Below are positions 12,269-24,266 of a DNA stretch of 64,000 nucleotides, piece after piece. Both the position numbers and the translations under genes were made by a program. This DNA comes from Escallonia rubra (Eukaryota; Streptophyta; Magnoliopsida; Escalloniales; Escalloniaceae): positions 62,001-126,000 of the forward strand of contig JAVXUO010002717.1 in the NCBI GenBank assembly GCA_033065855.1, read 5' to 3'. A model generated the notes under the pieces. That model was not told the origin of the DNA. It made no database searches and was given only the letters and a program-made list of their open reading frames with translations. The number at the start of each line of letters is the position of its first letter. The first letter of the stretch is position 1.

Positions 12269-15200
12269 CTACTGTAATCCTGGTCTTATCTTGCATTCTG
12301 TAGCCTTTACCAGGCTAATGTAGACTATCTCTGTCATCGGCTCAATTCCCTCCCACATAGAAGGAATATATATCTCTAGGTATCGTCCGTTGATAGGTTT
12401 GGCGTGTAACTGCCCTTCCAAAGATTTCAACCAATATGGTCCTCCTTTTAAGACTTTGTTCACTTGAAAATGTCCTTCCTAATTTGGGGACCATTTTCCA
12501 AATTTTGGGTCTTTTGATCCTATTGGAAAAATACTCTTCCATAACAAATCATCTTCTTCAAATGAATTTTGCAAAACCATTCTGTTGTAGGATCTACTTA
12601 TTTTTAACTTTTGAGCATGCAACTTAATAGAGCATCCAATCGATGGTCATCCAGATCTTCCAACTCAATTGCCATGGCTTCGTTATACTATGTTACAGAA
12701 ATATTATTTTGCATGGCTACTCGGAATGATCTTACTGTTATTTCTATTGGCAATACAGGATTGTGTCCAAATGTTAAAGCATATGGAGTTACTCATATGC
12801 TAGACTTTGGGGAAGTTCGAAATGTCTATAGAACCTCAGACAATAATTGGTGCCAATCACTAGGGATATCTTCAACTGCCCTTTACATGATTTGCTTGAT
12901 CGATTTGTTTGTGGCTTTAGCTCGGCCATTTGCTTGCGCGCAATACGGGGTAGAGTTCACTTTTAAATTTATATTCTTTAGCAAACTAAAGTATATGCCC
13001 TCCCTCCCCCTCCCCCCCTCAAGTGAAAATAGTGCCTCTATTAATCGTAAAATCATCATCTGAGGTAATTACCCGAATCGATGGATTATGTTTTCCTTGA
13101 TAAACGTGATGACGCTTTCTTGAGTAACCGTTTTCATCGACTTGGCTTCAGTCCACTTTGTAGAATAATCAGTTGCTATGATAATGAAACCACATTTCTT
13201 GGATGAATAGGGATGTATTTGGCCTATCAAATACATGGCCCATCCTCGGAAAGGCCATGATTTTACTATAGATTGCAAATCTATACAAGGTGCCAGATGA
13301 ATTATATTGTGCTTTTGGCAAGCTTGGCATCCTTTTGCATATATGATGCAATCCTCCATTATGGTAGGCCAATAATGACCATGTCGTCTAATCAGCCACC
13401 TCATTTCACACCTTCTTGATGGGCACCACAAGTACCCTCATGCACCTCAGCCATCACCTGCATAGCCTCTTATTGCCCTAAACACCTTAACGCGATCCCT
13501 TCTGGCATTCATTTGAACAAATCGCCATCTAGGATAATGTATTTAACTGCTCGTAACTTTATTATTGTCTCTACCCTCGATTGAGGATTCTATAAAAATT
13601 GAATAATTGGTGTTCTCCAATCATCTTGAGCTATATCGACTGGGTTAACCATTTTCAAATGTTTATACCTGTCACCAATTATTGGCAAGTGCTTCGATTC
13701 TTTCACCCATTGTGTACTAACTCCATTTGAGACTCTTAACTCTGAAGCCAACTAAGCCATAATGTTGGCATTCCCGTTGTCCAGTCTTAGGACATGGGTT
13801 ATAGTCACATCATCAAACTTTGCTAATAGATATGAAGCGGCAGTAAAATACATTTCCAGACCAGGAGCATTACACTTGAATTCCCCAGTCAATTGTTTTA
13901 CCACCAATTGAGAGTTTTCAAATGTTTGTACCATTGTTATACGCATATCCAACATTATTTCTATACCGATAATCAAAGCCTCATATTCCGCTTGATTATT
14001 TGAGCAATCCTTTTCAATTTGGAAAGCAAATTGATGAACATTTCCCATGGGTGAAATCAATACTATTCCCGTTCCAGCTCCTTGACTGGTTTTTGACCCA
14101 TCTAACATCATTTTTCAAGGAATGATGCCAACATAAATTATCCTCTGTTCGATTTCGTTGCTTCGATGATCTGCCAAGAAATGAGCTAGGGGTTGCCCTT
14201 TCATGACTTTCTGAATGTAAGTTACTTTATATTCTATCAGAGCTAAGACCCATTTCCTCATTTTTTGTCGTAGAACTGGTCTTGATAACATGTATTTTAT
14301 TAAATTGGTTTGTGCTATAACTAAAGGGAAGTATATAGTGTCGAAGCTTAATTGCAGTAGAATACAAAGTTATATATATTTTTCTACAATGGAGTACTTT
14401 TGTTCAGTTACATCAAACCTCGGCTAAGTAGTAAATAGCTTGCTCAAAGCCTTGATTATTTTCTTGAGCTAGGAAACTGCCAAGCGATGACTCCGCGGCT
14501 GATACATATAGCTTCAGTGGCTTTGTGATTCTCGATGGCATCAAGACGGGGGGCTTGACCATATATTCCTTTATCGATTGAAAAGCTTGCTGATGTTTTG
14601 CTTCCCAACGATATTAAGTATCTCTTTTTAGCCCCAACAAAGCTGAGAAGGATTTTGTTTTTCCTACTAGGTTAACAATGAATCGACGTAATAAATTGAC
14701 CTAGCCTAAAAAGCATTGAAGTTCTTTCTTACTCGAAGGGGGTTTGGCATTTATAATAGCCTTTGCTTTATTTCAATCGATAATGATTCCCTTTTGGTGA
14801 ACCAAACTCCTAGAAAGTTTTCCGCAAAAACCCCAAAAGCACATTTCAAAGGGTTTATTTTTAGATTATGTTTTCTCATCCTTATGAAGGCATCTTCTAG
14901 ATGTCGTATATGTTCTTGATAGTCATCCGACTTGAAAAATACATCATCGATGTACACCTCTAAGAATTTGCCAAACATATCATGAAAAATAAAATTCAAT
15001 GCCCATTGATACGTAGCCCCAGCATATTTTAGGCCAAATGGCATTACTATCCACTCAAATGTCCCGATTGCTCCAGGACATCTAAAGATTGTTTTACGAA
15101 CATCTTCATCCTTAGTAAAAATTTGATTATAATGACTGTGTGTTTAGATCCTGAATCAACTAGTAAATCGACAATAGGCATAGTATTTTGATCTTTAGGA

Positions 15201-16764
15201 ATAGCAATGTTTAAATTTATGAAATACACACCCTTAGCTTACCATTTTTTCCAATATAGGAACAATATTAGACATCCATTCAATATATCTGGCTGGCCAA
15301 ATGAACCTTGCCTTGATCAGTCTCTCGATTTCCTTCTTCGCTAACAATGTCACTTCATTTGACATTTTCTTGAGAGCATGTATAAACGGTCTGAATCTCT
15401 GCTTGATCGGTAACCTATTTCCACCAGCTTTCTGTCTAAACCAGACCTTTCCTCGTAGCTCCACGCGAAGCAGTCCCTATAGCTTTTGACTAATTTTATG
15501 ATATGTTTTTGAACTTCTTTTGCCAACTGAGCACTAATGAAAATAGGCCGCGGATCGGCCTCTGTCCCCAAATTTGCTTCTACGAATGGGTCTTGTGTTT
15601 CAGTTTTCAAATCATCCAACTTGGCCGGAGTCATCCTAAGATCCGGCAACTGGATTCCATCCCACTGATCTTCTTAATCGTCTTCTATACACTCTGCCCA
15701 ATTGATATGAGCCAATTTTGTCAATTGCTTCTTCATGGCATAGATCATTAATTTTTTAAAGTTCGCTTTACCGCATCTTATCCTAATTTAGCTTTATCTG
15801 TATCTTCAGCTATTGTCGACTCTATTTTCCATATTTATACATTTCCTTCACTTCCTCGACTATCGACAGTAGAAGCATCCTCTCGCTCCCGCCGTCCATT
15901 ATATCTTTTCTATATGTGAGGCTATCCATCAACAATCATATATCTTCGTGTCTGTTTGGTAAAGACCTTCTGCTGCCAGGTCCAACCACATAAGCAATGC
16001 CTCTACCACATACCATTATTCCATCCTCGTCTAACAACAATGGCTTTATTCCCTATTGGTAAAATTTTGCCTCTAAGCAGTTCGAATCTGTCAAAAATGG
16101 CTTATCATCTGCCCAAATCAACTCTACCGCCTTCTTCCCGTCCTTTTCTTCTCTCCAAAATATTAAACCTGATGAAAGTAAGATGGTATGCAACCATTGG
16201 CATGTATCTAGTCCCTTCCAAACAAAGCGTTAAAGCTTGAGGAAGAGTCAATCGCAAAAAATGGGGACATCTTTGTCTTTTTCCCAACTCTGAATTTTAT
16301 CAGGACTACACCTTTTGGCTTCGAGATACCCCAGCAAAATTATACCCCATAACTTCAGATGGGATTAAATCTCTCTTGTCCTTGCATAACTTCTTTAACA
16401 TTCTAGTTGGTAAAATGTTTATTGTGACACCATTGTCGACCATGACTCTGGTCACGGGTTAGCCATCCATTAGCGTGGAAATTAACAAAGGCTTCAAATG
16501 ATTTGTCATTTGCGGGTCTGGTCTGGTTAAAATGACCCGATTCCCATGATCGATAATGAATCCCTTACTAGAATAATTCTGCTCCAGTTCATCGAGCGTA
16601 TCTTTTTTCTTGTCAAGCACAAAGCTGTTTGGCATTGGTGTTTTAAAATCCTCTACATCTTCTTCTACATTCTGAAGCGATTGCGCTGCTTTTGCTTCAA
16701 AAGTAAAGGGCAGAGTAAACACCATATTGCAGTCGATATTTAATTCATGTTCACCAAAAAACAA
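12269..16764 (-). pseudogene. Tat-type gypsy pol, broken
   Basis: Reading leftward: a protease region near 16,400-16,470 with RVMVDNGVTINILP; reverse transcriptase N-part (15,234-15,464, IKQRFRPFIHALKK... EIERLIKARFI); reverse transcriptase core (14,751-15,044, MPFGLKYAGATYQ and catalytic VYIDD); RNase H (13,752-14,111, FDGS-type MMLDGSK and NNQAEYEALI); integrase (13,069-13,431, CIIYAKGCQACQ zinc part and IIATDYSTKWTEA core); integrase C-terminal part (12,269-12,463, GGPYWLKSLEG). Stops separate all blocks, and the segment between reverse transcriptase parts is shortened. It is non-functional. Confidence 0.85.
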
Positions 16765-16985
16765 TTTCCTCTTTACTTTAACTTTTTTTTTTGTCTTCCC
16801 CGTCTATTCTACCATCTTTCTTTCCCCTTTCTTACTTGGACATCTATCTTTGGTTCATTGCCAGCCAATGGCTCTTTAACTTGTTTGAATCTCTTGTTTG
16901 AATCAATATCCTTATCTCGACTTTTGACCATCATCTGGAGAATTGCTTCCTCTGCTTATCTTTGTTGTGCAATCCCAATTGTGTT

Positions 16986-19661
16986 CTAGCATTCAACCTC
17001 TCTCGTCCAAGTCCACTTCTTTCTCTCAAGTTGAGCTTGTTGGAGTTCTAACTCTTTTCTCATTATAGCAGCGAACTTCCTTTGTACCCTCCTTTTCTGC
17101 GTCTTGCTCAAATCTTGATAAGTCTCTGGGAACGAAACTTTTTCTTGACCGACCGTGTGCCAATAATTATTGGGTGGCACTTTAGGTTTTAAAATACTCG
17201 GCTCTTCCTAATATTATTTTACCATCCTGAACTCACCTCCCTGTCCAGCCGTTATGGGATTGTCGCCCTTATAATTCTTGGGCACATACTTGGGTTCAAA
17301 TGGTCCAAATCTTGGTTTCATCATTCTTGAGCCAAAGTGACCTGGCCCAATATTATTCTGATAGTTTACTTGATTAGCCATATTTGGCTGTCTAAAGCTC
17401 ATACCTGGCTGATTTTGAAAATTTTGTCCCTCTTGACCCATCATTTGATATCATTCCTGTAACATTTTCTTACAGGTCTAATTTTCTATCGCCCGTTCCT
17501 TTTGCCACATCCTTTTTAACCATTCTTTTGAAGAACCACAAATTTGGCCCACTGATTCTCTGATAGGCCCAATCTTGGATACAGATGTTCCCAATTTTAG
17601 CAGCAGGCTCGCTTTATTAGAACTAGCCTCTTCGTCAGCCCATATAAATCTTTCTTTCTTCTTGCTGTTACAACCAATACTTTCATTCGTACTAGAATTA
17701 AAACTCTTATCTTCTAACATCACATCCTCTTTTGTTTTTCCACGGTCAATGTTCATCTCCAAAGGTTTCCTTGCTTTAAAATTGTCTCCCTCTAAACTCT
17801 CCTCTTCGTTCAAGCATTCAATCAGATTATAGTCGACCGATACCATATTGATGTCAAGCGCCATCTCTTGGAAATGATCATTGTCAACTTCCAACGCTTC
17901 TGTATCCTTATCGACAAATTTTAAAAGGCCAGCTTTAATTTGATCCTGCACATCATTACGAAAAATAACACTTATTAGTATTGTGACTTATGGTATTGTG
18001 CCATTTACAAAATTTAGCTTTCTTATCTTTTGGGGCCCTAAGAGGACCCTGGAGCTGAATGAACTTTATCTTCAGAAGGTGGTCAAAAATCCGGTCCGCT
18101 TGATTTATATCGAAAGATACTTTCTTAATGCCGACGATGATTTCAGCTTATTAGGCTGCTTCGAATGTAAACTGATAGGACTCCTAACTTTAACCAAGGG
18201 CTTGCAAGTGACTGGTTTCTTTTCAACCATATGTGTAGCATCTACCTCCAAGTCGATGAGATCTTGAAAGTAGGTTCCCATCTATGAATTCTTCCTGACT
18301 TGCTCCTCTCGTAGCAATGTCTTATATCGGGCCACCCTAGAGGATAGTTCAAAAATGTTTCTGAACTTCATTCCCTCAAACTTCTTTCTAATTTCGAGAT
18401 CTAAACTGTTCAGAGCCAAATTTTTCAATTTTGATTCTGGCATTTGGAAATTACACTTATTCTTGGAAGCCTTAAATCTTTCCAAAAATTGTTCTGCACT
18501 CTCCCTTGAAAACTGTTTTAGTCTTAGCCAGACCGACCAGAAATTTTTTTGGTTCCATCTTGAAGAATTTTGCATGGAATAGGTCTTCCATGTTTCTCCA
18601 AGAGAACACTGAATTTGGTGGTATATTTGTAAACCATAAGAAAGCAACCCCAGTCAGTGAATATTGTAACCATCTTAATTTGACCCATTCATGCTGACTT
18701 AAATCCCCACACTAAAAGATAAACCTCGCGATATGCTCAATGGTCAATTGGTTCCTTTCACCGTGGAATAGGTTAAACTCTAGGACTTTCACTCCCTTAG
18801 GCATCTCTATTTGGTCAATCTCACTAGGGTATGGTTTTCTATATAAAGGCATGTCGATAGGCCTATACCCTTGACCCACACCAACTTAATGGAACTCATG
18901 ACGAGGTTGGTTCCCGAGCCTATAACCCAACCGTTCTATATCGTTCGATCAAATGACACCAGTCGCTTATTCAAACAGAGGGTTTTCGAATCGAGTGGTT
19001 CCCTCTTGATTTCTTCTATGAGGATGAGCATATATACCCTCGATTCCTTGACCGCCATTGTATTGACCAACTCTATTTCTCGAAAGTTAATGTTATTGGG
19101 CCATGTTGCAGGACTTTTAAGTCTGTTTATGCATGTGCCCTTTTTACTTGGACTGGCTCCCCTTTATCACCAGGTACATGAATGTACCAGCTAGATTCAT
19201 ATGGGTGACTCAAACTCAACCCATTAGACTGTTTTATAGTGCTCATAATCCTTATGGGAAAAGCATACCCACACGGTGAATTTGGTAATTGACGGGGGCT
19301 TTTCTCTTTTGCATGTCTGAATCCATTATTCTAACGATGAAAGATGTCTGTTTTTGGATTTCTCCCGATAGATCTTTAATCATTCCCTTTCGAAGGCATT
19401 TCTTTCCCCTGACAATCGTCTCACTTCGTTTACTATCGTAGAACTAGATTGATTTTGATCACTAACCATTTTATTCAAAACCATGTTTTGGTTTTTCATG
19501 ATGATCATAAACTGAGACATCATATTTGTAAACTCTTGCATTGATGAACTAACCTCGTTCATCAGTTGAGTCAAAGTTAGGTCATTGTGACCAGTGGCCG
19601 GCATCTCAGCATCAAGACTTGAACCAACCTTCTCCATTGGCACTTCCTGAGTTTTGAACAT
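16986..19661 (-). pseudogene. Tat-type gypsy gag, broken
   Basis: The core gag domain lies at about 18,282-18,860 with HEWVKLRWLQYSLTG, AFLWFTNIPPNSVFSW and ESAEQFLERFKASKNKC, the usual plant retrotransposon gag pattern. An N-terminal coiled-coil-like block lies at 19,380-19,661 (LTQLMNEVSSSMQEFTNMMSQ). The C-terminal Gly/Asn/Pro-rich piece (17,214-17,444) and a basic Glu/Gln-rich piece (16,986-17,180) lead toward the protease. Stops and frame changes interrupt it throughout. Confidence 0.8.
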
Positions 19662-19724
19662 TGGTGTTCACGCTATCATTCATAGTCATGCCATGAGTTG
19701 CTTGAATGTTTCTTACTTCGTCCA

Positions 19725-21374
19725 AATAGAGAGGGAGTCTAATAAGTTGGAGCATGGTGATATGGTGACAACATAGTTTGAGCAAGAAATTATTACAAGG
19801 CTAGCTAAGTTTTCAACTAAGTTAGCGCACGACAAAGAAAGTAGGGCGAGCAGGTTTGAGGGCGGATAAAGGTCAAATATCAGGAAATGGATGGTAACAC
19901 ATGAGTTACCAACTAAGGCTGCAGCTTAAGTAAGACAAGTGAACCAGAATTTGAAAAGGAATGGCTTGTAGATAAAAAAGAAAAGGACAATAGCCAAAAG
20001 AAGAGGAACAACCAAACAATAGTGCAAGCAAACCAGAGTTTTGGAGGGTAGAACAAAAGGTAGGGCATCGATTGTGGAGGTGGGATAAAATGCCTAGGCA
20101 TCGTAAGAAGCACAAAGAAAAAGATTATCATTGAACAAAAGGAGCATGTTTCGAGTGTGGCTATTCAAACCACAAGATGTAAACATGCCATTGGAATGTA
20201 GGATGGTTAAATCATCATCTGATGAGAGGGTCCCATGCTACCACTGAGGTCAGTTTCATCACAGGGCAGCGATGTGTCCTAAAAGAGTTGTGCCTCGAGT
20301 TTCCCAGGCACAGGCGACAGTTAACGCCCAACCCCTAAACCAGGCACCAAGTGTGATCCAGGAGAAATAGAAACCAGTAGCCATAGGCTCTTAGCAGATT
20401 TTATGTTGTCACTCAGCAAAATGGCAATACCTCAAACGTAGTGGCCTCGTGTATAGTTAAAAACCCTTAAGATACTGTGCATATTTGACAGCAAGTAACA
20501 CGTGTAGGATTGCATGTTCACTTGAACTCTTTTAGAGTTCATAGGCTTGAAGTTTTCTCAGATCTGGATGAACAAATTTCTTTAAGTGGGGGAGAATGTA
20601 ATATCTTAAACAAAAAAAGGGCTAGGCTTTTTCCGTTAGCTCATGAGATTGCTAGTGGGCCGTGACTGTGGATTATCAGGACTAAAGAAACTCATTCTGT
20701 TAATAAGTATTTCAATAACTATAATAATCATTTAGTGTGGTGTATATGGTGTAACTAATGAAAATGATGATGGGTGGTAAAAGAGAAAAACGTGGGGTAT
20801 GAAGAACTTATACCAATCAACTTATCCTGCCAATAATGGTAAGGTGTGAAACTGTCGCATATTTATATATGAGTTGAAATCTAGACAGCTATTTGGGAAA
20901 ATTGAAGTACAACTGCTGGGAAGTGTGCAAAGCACGATTAGTAGTACCATTTTTCTTTCACTGTATGGTTTGGGTCAACATCATTACACACACAAGTACA
21001 ATCACATACACACGTGTAACATAGAATAATTTTGCAATGTACAGTTTTCAGCTGCATAAAGGAACACAAGGTCGGGTTTCCTCTGTGGCTCAGATGGTTT
21101 TCGTTTATATGCACATATTCAATCTCAACTTGTAAATATTAACACTGTTCACTCTTTACTTTGATGAAATATAGTTCTAAATTAAGCCAACAAAAAAATG
21201 TATAATTCGTTAGGTAGTTTTGTCTTGGTTTTAAAAATATGGCCAAATCATGTTGTGTAAGCTAGCATTCTTGCATGCTTGTAAAGTAATGGAAAAGAAG
21301 TGCCAGTTGGGGAGTGTACCATCAAGGGCATGGAACCATTTCATTCCTTGCAACTAATAATAAAACAAATGTGT
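19725..21374 (+). mobile_element. Chromovirus-type gypsy remnant with PPT and partial LTR
   Basis: Heavily mutated gag sequence (19,730-20,400) includes a damaged zinc knuckle (CYH*GQFHHRAAMC near 20,235). It passes directly into a polypurine tract (GTGGGGGAGAA, 20,586-20,596) followed by an LTR start TGTAATATCTTAAAC at 20,597, the usual chromovirus arrangement. Reverse transcriptase and integrase are absent, so a large internal deletion precedes the PPT. The LTR is cut at 21,374. Confidence 0.7.
20191..21374 (+). repeat. Direct repeat copy A1
   Basis: This 1.18-kb segment recurs in the same orientation at 23,077-24,266 with scattered substitutions and small indels. It spans the gag zinc knuckle, PPT and first 0.78 kb of LTR. 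Between the copies lies an unrelated fragment on the other strand. Confidence 0.85.
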
Positions 21375-21506
21375 GAGGGTGGAAGAATTTGAAGCCCGGC
21401 TGCTCTTGCCGCCCCAACTTTCGTTTGGCGCTTGACCCTCTGGCTTCTTGCCACCATTGGTCCTGCTTGGAGTCCCTCTCTAAAGGGGTCTCTGTGGCTC
21501 GGAGTT

Positions 21507-22265
21507 CTAATCTAAAAGGCTTTCAGCAGCGATGATGGCTTCATCAAGGTTGTTCACATGACGTCTATTAAGCTCGGTACGAGCCCATGGTTTTAACCCT
21601 TCCATGAAGAAGAAGAGTCTATCGACTGCAGACATGTCGCTGATGTCCAGCATCAAGGCAGAAAATGTCTGGCAACACTTTTTGATTGACCTGGTGTTTT
21701 TGCATTTTAACAATGCTTTCCTCACGTTGAATGCGGTGTTCTCTAGGAAAAACTAACTCTTCAACTCGTGTTTGAGTATATCCCATGTATCTATTACGCA
21801 TGACCCTTCTTGGATCTCTGCGTACTTCTTCTGCCGCCATAACTTGGCATCTCCACCTAAGTACATTGCAGCCATCGAGACCTTCATCTCCTCCGAGTCA
21901 ACTTTGATGGCTTGAAAGTATTGTTCCACATCGAAAAGGAAATTTTCTAATTCCTTGGCATCATGGGCTCCCCCGTAACTCTTGGGTTCTGGTACTCGGG
22001 GCCTCAACGAGTGCTCTATACCCCATGTGGGTGTGTTAACCATTGCTCAACTAAGAACCTCCACTCGATCAAGAAGCTCTTGAAACTTGGACTCCCAGTC
22101 CATAACATCGGCTTTTCGTGCATTATCAGTGGCTTCTAGATTTTCCTCCAGTGAGTCAAGGCGAAGGGAAATTTGCTTCAAGATGCCTGGAGCATGATGG
22201 TCGCTCTTGAACATATCCACCATCTGTGCTTCCAAAGCATCGATTCTCTCTTTTGAGTTGGCCAT
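21507..22265 (-). pseudogene. Chromovirus gag, N-terminal part, frameshifted
   Basis: The first block (22,047-22,265) is a coiled-coil leader with ERIDALEAQM. The second (21,753-22,043) has the gag core: FLFDVEQYFQA, AAMYLGGDAKLWRQKK. The third (21,507-21,725) carries LMLDISDMSAVDRLFFFMEGLKPWARTEL, typical of plant chromovirus gag. Three frames are needed to read it, and zinc knuckle and pol are absent. Confidence 0.8.
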
Positions 22266-22325
22266 AGTTTTTCCAACAAATTATCCCACAACTTTGGCTA
22301 AAGCCATGGTTGCTTGGCCAACCGC

Positions 22326-22338
22326 GACTCTGATACCA
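22326..22338 (-). other. tRNA-Met primer binding site
   Basis: TGGTATCAGAGTC on the minus strand matches the standard initiator-Met tRNA primer site of plant LTR elements. It sits two bases inside the LTR end. Confidence 0.85.
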
Positions 22339-22340
22339 CC

Positions 22341-23076
22341 TGACACACGGTGGCCCTTGATGGAATAAAGGAAACCATGTGTGGCACTCATCTTGCCACT
22401 TGCAAGAAGATTCCACCAACCAATCCCAACAATTTATAGCCAACAGTGCATCAACATTGCATAAAACAGTGCACAAAGAATAAATTTCAACACAAGGGCG
22501 AAACGGTCCTAAATATTCTCATTACTTCAATATCATCATTACAACTTACAAAAGGCTTTGTTTGCATCCACAATATGCAGTATAGCTAGACAGGCAAGTT
22601 AAAACAAAGCAAGGTACTCTTGGGTATGGGTGTCTTGCGCAAGGCTACATGACCTCCCATATAATACCACTAAGAGGACAATTCAAAGTGACAATATTAG
22701 ACGTTCATATATGCGAGGAGTCATAGTGCCCCATTTTAGAAAAACACAACTTGGAATGACTTGAAATTTTACAGGAAAACTTAAATATATACAATCGTGA
22801 TCTCCACCAAAATTGAGCACACACGCCTGGAACTTCAAATCTTCATAGTTGGCTTACGGCGTACACGGGCACTGCAGTCAGACGTGAGGGAGATATGCTT
22901 GAAAGGAGAATGGGCACGGGGCTTGGCGAGCTTACGAGTGCCATATTGGGAGGGCGCATGGGTGCTGTGTTAGGCAGGCATGGGCACTGTGCTGGGAGGG
23001 CGCAAGGGCGCTGTGCTCGGCGGGCGCAGAGCACATCGCTTGTCATGGTTAGTGCCAAAGGGCTAGCCATGACACA
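22341..23076 (-). repeat. 5' LTR of the minus-strand chromovirus fragment
   Basis: It begins TGTGTCATGGCTAGCC at 23,076 and ends CCGTGTGTCA at 22,341, two bases before the primer site. The TG...CA ends and the neighbouring primer site support LTR status. No second copy is present to prove the borders. Confidence 0.6.
22945..23030. repeat. GC-rich imperfect minisatellite inside the LTR
   Basis: About four imperfect units of 22-24 bp share a pattern like GGGAGGGCGCATGGGTGCTGTG. This is the most GC-rich stretch of the neighbourhood. Confidence 0.6.
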
Positions 23077-24266
23077 ATGGAAGGTAGGATGCTTAATCCA
23101 TCATTTGATGAGAGGGTCCCATGCTACCATTGCGGTCAATTTCATCATAGGGAAACGATGTGTCCTAAAAGTGTTGTGCCCCGAGTTTCTCTGGCACAAT
23201 CGACAGTTAACGGCCAAGCCCTAAACCAGGCACCAAGTGTGAGCCAGGAGAAATGGAAACCAGCAGCCATAGGCTCTTAGCAAATTTTATGCTCTCGCTC
23301 AGCAAAATGGCAATACCTTGAACATAGTGGTCTCACATATAGTTAAAAACCCTTAAGCTACTGTACATATTTGACATCAAGTTAAACATTGCAGATTGAA
23401 TGTTCACTTGAACTCTTTAAGAGTGCATACTCTTGAAGTTTTTTCAGATTTGGGAACAAATTTCTTTAGGTGGGGGAGAATGTAATATCTTAAACAAAAA
23501 AAGGGTCGGGCTTGTTCTATTGACTCATGAGATTGCTAGTGCGCCGTGACTGTGGATTTTCAGGACTAGAGAAACTCATTCTCTTAATAAGTATTTTAGT
23601 AACGATAATAATCGTTTAGTGTGGTGTACATGGTGCAACTAATGAAATGATGGCAGGTGGTAAAAGAGAAAAATGTGGGGTATGAAAAACTTATACCAAT
23701 CAACTTATCCCGCCAATAATGGTATGTGAAAATGTCGCATATATTTATATATAAGTTGAAATCTCGGCAGCTGTTTGGGGAAATTGAAGTGTAACTGTTG
23801 GGAAGTGTGCATAACACAGTTAGTAGTACCATTTTTCTTTCTCTGTATGGGTTGGGTCAACATCATTACACACACAACACACACAAGTACACACATACAC
23901 ACACATGCAACAGAGAATTTTTGTGCAATGTATAGTTCTCTGCCGCATATAGGAAGACATGATCGGGTTTCATCTGTGACTGAGATGGTTTTCTTTTATA
24001 TGCACATATTCGATCTCAGCCAGTAAATATTAACACTGTTCACTCTTTACTTTGATGAAATGTAGTTCTATATTAAGCCAAAAAAAAAATTGTAAAGCTC
24101 GTTAGGAGGTTTTGTCTTGGTTTTAGAAATATGGCCAAATCATGTTGTGTAGGCTAGTATTCATGCATGCCTGTAAGGTAATGGAAAGGAAATGGCAGTT
24201 GAGGAGTGTACGATCAAGGGCATGGAACCATTTCATTCCTTGCAACTAATAGTAAAACAAATGTGT
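23077..24266 (+). repeat. Direct repeat copy A2
   Basis: This is the second copy of the 20,191-21,374 segment. It keeps a complete zinc knuckle, CYHCGQFHHRETMC (CX2CX4HX4C, near 23,119-23,160), that is damaged in copy A1. Then follow the short stretch FYALAQQNGNTLNIVV, a PPT at 23,470-23,480 and an LTR start TGTAATATC at 23,481. Confidence 0.85.

Larger units (their letters stand above)
12260..19720 (-). mobile_element. Ty3/gypsy (Tat-type) retrotransposon body, no LTRs found
   Basis: On the minus strand the order gag, protease, reverse transcriptase, RNase H, integrase is that of Ty3/gypsy. The long spacer between gag and protease suggests the Tat/Ogre lineage rather than a chromovirus. The right edge (about 19,720) stops inside the gag 5' part and meets a different gypsy family on the + strand. 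No matching LTR pair was found on either side. The PMD pseudogene at 9,013-12,141 may belong to the same element as an antisense frame. Confidence 0.75.
21375..23076 (-). mobile_element. Chromovirus-type gypsy 5' end inserted between repeats A1 and A2
   Basis: On the minus strand it reads LTR (23,076-22,341), primer binding site (22,338-22,326) and gag (22,265-21,507), then is cut at 21,375. It therefore keeps only the 5' end of an element. Confidence 0.7.

Noticed and set aside
12611..13063. 150-codon plus-strand frame
   Set aside because: Lies antisense to the integrase of the Tat-type element and shows no domain of its own.
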